A stretch of 7,994 nucleotides of DNA, from NCBI GenBank assembly GCA_028704035.1, contig JAQVLS010000063.1, forward strand, positions 1 to 7,994. The letters run 5' to 3'. The notes beneath the pieces were generated by a model. The model saw only the letters and a list, made by a program, of their open reading frames with translations, did no database searches and had not been told where the DNA came from. Both the position numbers and the translations under genes were made by a program. The DNA comes from Desulfotomaculaceae bacterium (GTDB lineage Bacteria; Bacillota; Desulfotomaculia; Desulfotomaculales; Pelotomaculaceae). Of the stretch, positions 5,922 to 7,994 are shown in pieces. How positions within the stretch are numbered: position 1 is the first letter of the stretch; every line of letters begins with the position of its first letter.

Positions 5922-7994
5922 ATGCCTATCACCCCTGCCGATTTTATCGTTAGCCTCTCTCCCAATCCCGTCAGCGTTGTAGTAGGAATGACCGGGACTG
6001 TTAATATGTCCTTTTCAAATACCAGCGCTGTTGATTGGGGCTATAACCTAACCCTTGAAGTTACCCTGCCTGATGGTGTATCTTTCGTCAGTAGCACCGT
6101 AGTTCCCACCCTAGTAACCGCTAACCCTTCCGGCACCATTACTCTTGGCTGGACCAATATCAAGGATCTTGCACCCAATGAAATAAACTACCTTATCGGT
6201 TTAACCCTGCACGCAGACGAAACCTTTATACTTTCGGGAAATCCTGTTCCCTTCGATGTGCCTCTGATAAGTGTTGCCCTATCTGCAACAGTAGATACAC
6301 TTCCGAGGGGCAATGACGACCCGGGCAATGTGAAAGTCACCAATACCACTGACGCCAATTTTATCCCCCTGCGTTACAATTTGGTAAAATCTGCTCCTGG
6401 CAAAATGCCCAAAGGCGCAGGTCTTCTTTCCCCTGTCGTTGCACCCCGATGGCCCTATCAGTATACCATGACGGTCATGAACAACAGCCGGGTGCCCTCT
6501 AGTGTAACCTTGCTAGACAAACTACCCAACGGTGTTCGCTACCTAGGGGGGCTGTCAGTATCCGGCCCAGATGGGCTAGCACTTTCTTCTCCTACAGTTA
6601 TTACCCCTTCCCCCGAACCGGGATGTCAGGATTTTGTGACGTTGGACTGGGGAACCGTGACTCTTTCCTCCTTCTCTGTCAACGTCATTACCTTCAATGC
6701 AGCCATCTGGGATAACTATACCACGGGCTGTTTGGAAAACAGCGGCAGCCGCATTACCCATCTGACGCCCCTCCAGAACACGGCAACCTTAAACGGCCTT
6801 TCTGGTCCCGTCACTTCCAACTCAATTACCAACGCTATGGACGCAACTATTAGCAAGAGTGTGGCCCCTACCATCACCGATGTTGGTCAGATTAACCAGT
6901 ATACTTTGACCTATCGCATTAACCAGTACGATCCGGTAAACTCTTTTACTGTCACCGACTTACTAAGCAACGGACAATCCTATGTCCTTAGTTCCGCTGT
7001 ACCACCATACAATAGCCTCACTAACAATGTGGATGGTAGCACGACTATTTTCTGGAGCTTGGGATTTCAGCCCACCGGTACTACAGGCATACTCTCTTTT
7101 TCCGCTCTGGTCAACCCCAATTATATCCTGCTTGGCCAAGTGAGTGCCGGGGATATACTGACCAACCATGTGGACATTAACGGGATGAACCAGAATTTTT
7201 CTACGCCTATTCCTGATAATGCTGATGCTAGTACCTCTATTCCTATTCCGGTAATTAGCAAGTCTATTTTGAACTACTATTATAACGACGGTTCACCCAA
7301 ATCCTTCGACGTACTGGCTCCCGGCGACCTGGCAGAATTTCTGATCACTTACAGCTCGCTTGGTCTAACGGCGGAACAGCGGGCTATTAAGATTGACGAA
7401 TATGCCCCTTCAAATATGGGTCCTTTGACAACCGCTCTGCCTATTACTTACGGCGGTACCTTAGGTAATTCCTTTATTCCCGTTACCGTTTCTCCCAACG
7501 GATTACGCTGGGTCTTAGGGACTGTGCCCGGTAACAGCCTTTGGACCGCTACCTTTCGAGTGCCGGTCATTAGTGCAGCTCCCGTATTTATTGGACAGCA
7601 GAACAACTTGGCCAAGCTGGCAGGCACCGACACAGCCGGTTTTGCCTACAGCGACCGGGATCAAGTCCTGCTGACCTTTGGGCAGCCCAATGTTCAATTC
7701 AGCAAAAGCGTCAGTGGCCCCAATGTCAATGCTATTAAAGCCGGTGAGACTTATACCTATTCCCTGACAATTTCTAATCCGCAGAACGCCGCCGGCACTG
7801 TAACCGATGCCTTTCAGATGGATCTAACCGATGTGGTGCCCACTGATCTTATTCCCACTGGGGTCTACTCTTTTTCCGGGACAGGAAGTCATACTGCCCC
7901 CTCCTTTGTAGGGCAGAACATCTCCCTGACCGTCACCCAACTAGCCCCCGGGGAAAGCCTGGTTTTCAATTATGATGTTTTGGTCAGCCCCTCG
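5922..7994 (+). CDS. Large multi-module DUF11-like repeat protein without signal peptide (3' end outside window)
   Basis: Open for 691 codons to the window edge; gene not recognised by name. An N-terminal beta-sandwich-like segment (1-110) is followed by DUF11-like modules. Each module has a Lys in its first strand, a xxxD before the mid-domain turn, and an Asn near its last strand: K156/D199/N286 (LVKSAPG, TLLDKLPNG, QNTATLNG); K312/D346/N415 (TISKSVAP, TVTDLL, LTNHVDI); K447/D492/N561 or N562; and K595/D629 (FSKSVSGP, TVTDAF), cut by the edge. Three modules begin with SKS. Such triads occur in surface proteins with self-formed isopeptide bonds. The N-terminus MPITPADFIVSLSPNP lacks the basic start and hydrophobic core of a signal peptide. 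Only two Cys are visible, C235 and C270. It is divergent from thpR, with a strong ribosome binding site. Secreted adhesin-like repeats or a mother-cell-assembled spore surface protein are possible; function unproven. Confidence 0.85.
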   Translation, partial: MPITPADFIVSLSPNPVSVVVGMTGTVNMSFSNTSAVDWGYNLTLEVTLPDGVSFVSSTVVPTLVTANPSGTITLGWTNIKDLAPNEINYLIGLTLHADETFILSGNPVPFDVPLISVALSATVDTLPRGNDDPGNVKVTNTTDANFIPLRYNLVKSAPGKMPKGAGLLSPVVAPRWPYQYTMTVMNNSRVPSSVTLLDKLPNGVRYLGGLSVSGPDGLALSSPTVITPSPEPGCQDFVTLDWGTVTLSSFSVNVITFNAAIWDNYTTGCLENSGSRITHLTPLQNTATLNGLSGPVTSNSITNAMDATISKSVAPTITDVGQINQYTLTYRINQYDPVNSFTVTDLLSNGQSYVLSSAVPPYNSLTNNVDGSTTIFWSLGFQPTGTTGILSFSALVNPNYILLGQVSAGDILTNHVDINGMNQNFSTPIPDNADASTSIPIPVISKSILNYYYNDGSPKSFDVLAPGDLAEFLITYSSLGLTAEQRAIKIDEYAPSNMGPLTTALPITYGGTLGNSFIPVTVSPNGLRWVLGTVPGNSLWTATFRVPVISAAPVFIGQQNNLAKLAGTDTAGFAYSDRDQVLLTFGQPNVQFSKSVSGPNVNAIKAGETYTYSLTISNPQNAAGTVTDAFQMDLTDVVPTDLIPTGVYSFSGTGSHTAPSFVGQNISLTVTQLAPGESLVFNYDVLVSPS

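Noticed and set aside
6576..7697. Minus-strand open frames over the right-hand gene
   Set aside because: The plus frame is open for 691 codons with a strong ribosome binding site and repeat modules; the minus frames are short and featureless.
1..7994. CRISPR arrays, tRNA or rRNA genes, transposases, phage integrases, toxin-antitoxin pairs
   Set aside because: I looked on both strands and found no repeat-spacer pattern, cloverleaf, rRNA segment or mobile-element protein.

Overview
The window reads as the chromosome of an endospore-forming, Gram-positive Clostridia member. The SigA and DnaG sequences resemble those of the Peptococcaceae / Desulfotomaculum-Pelotomaculum group. That placement rests on protein style, gene order (dgt, dnaG, rpoD) and sporulation-type promoter motifs recognised by eye, not on a database search.

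Left part (1-4156, all minus strand): a macromolecular-synthesis cluster, transcribed right to left. It runs from a dNTP triphosphohydrolase-like HD protein (dgt) to DNA primase (dnaG) to the housekeeping sigma factor (rpoD/sigA, whose last residues lie outside the window). The dnaG stop and rpoD start share four bases (TTGA), so the two are translationally coupled. dgt and dnaG start with GTG and rpoD with TTG. The gaps upstream of dnaG and of dgt each contain an exact match to the Bacillus SigH promoter consensus, and the dnaG one has a perfect Spo0A box abutting its -35. The cluster therefore looks wired to entry into sporulation.

Middle (4241-5604, minus strand): a flavodoxin-fold NAD(P)H/FMN reductase-like protein with a compact four-cysteine motif, closed by a strong intrinsic terminator. 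Upstream of it are an RNA 2',3'-cyclic phosphodiesterase (thpR) and a short in-frame C-terminal coding remnant, probably of thpR's former upstream neighbour.

Right part (5605-7994): about 230 bp of AT-rich non-coding DNA with candidate mother-cell (SigE/SigK-like) promoters, a palindrome and a duplicated AT-rich inverted repeat, leading to a strong ribosome binding site. A long plus-strand gene then runs off the window edge after 691 codons. It encodes a multi-module DUF11-like beta-sandwich protein with no signal peptide. Each complete module carries a Lys...Asp...Asn series compatible with intramolecular isopeptide bonds. A structural protein of the spore surface is an attractive but unproven reading. 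This gene and its leader are the least explained part of the window.
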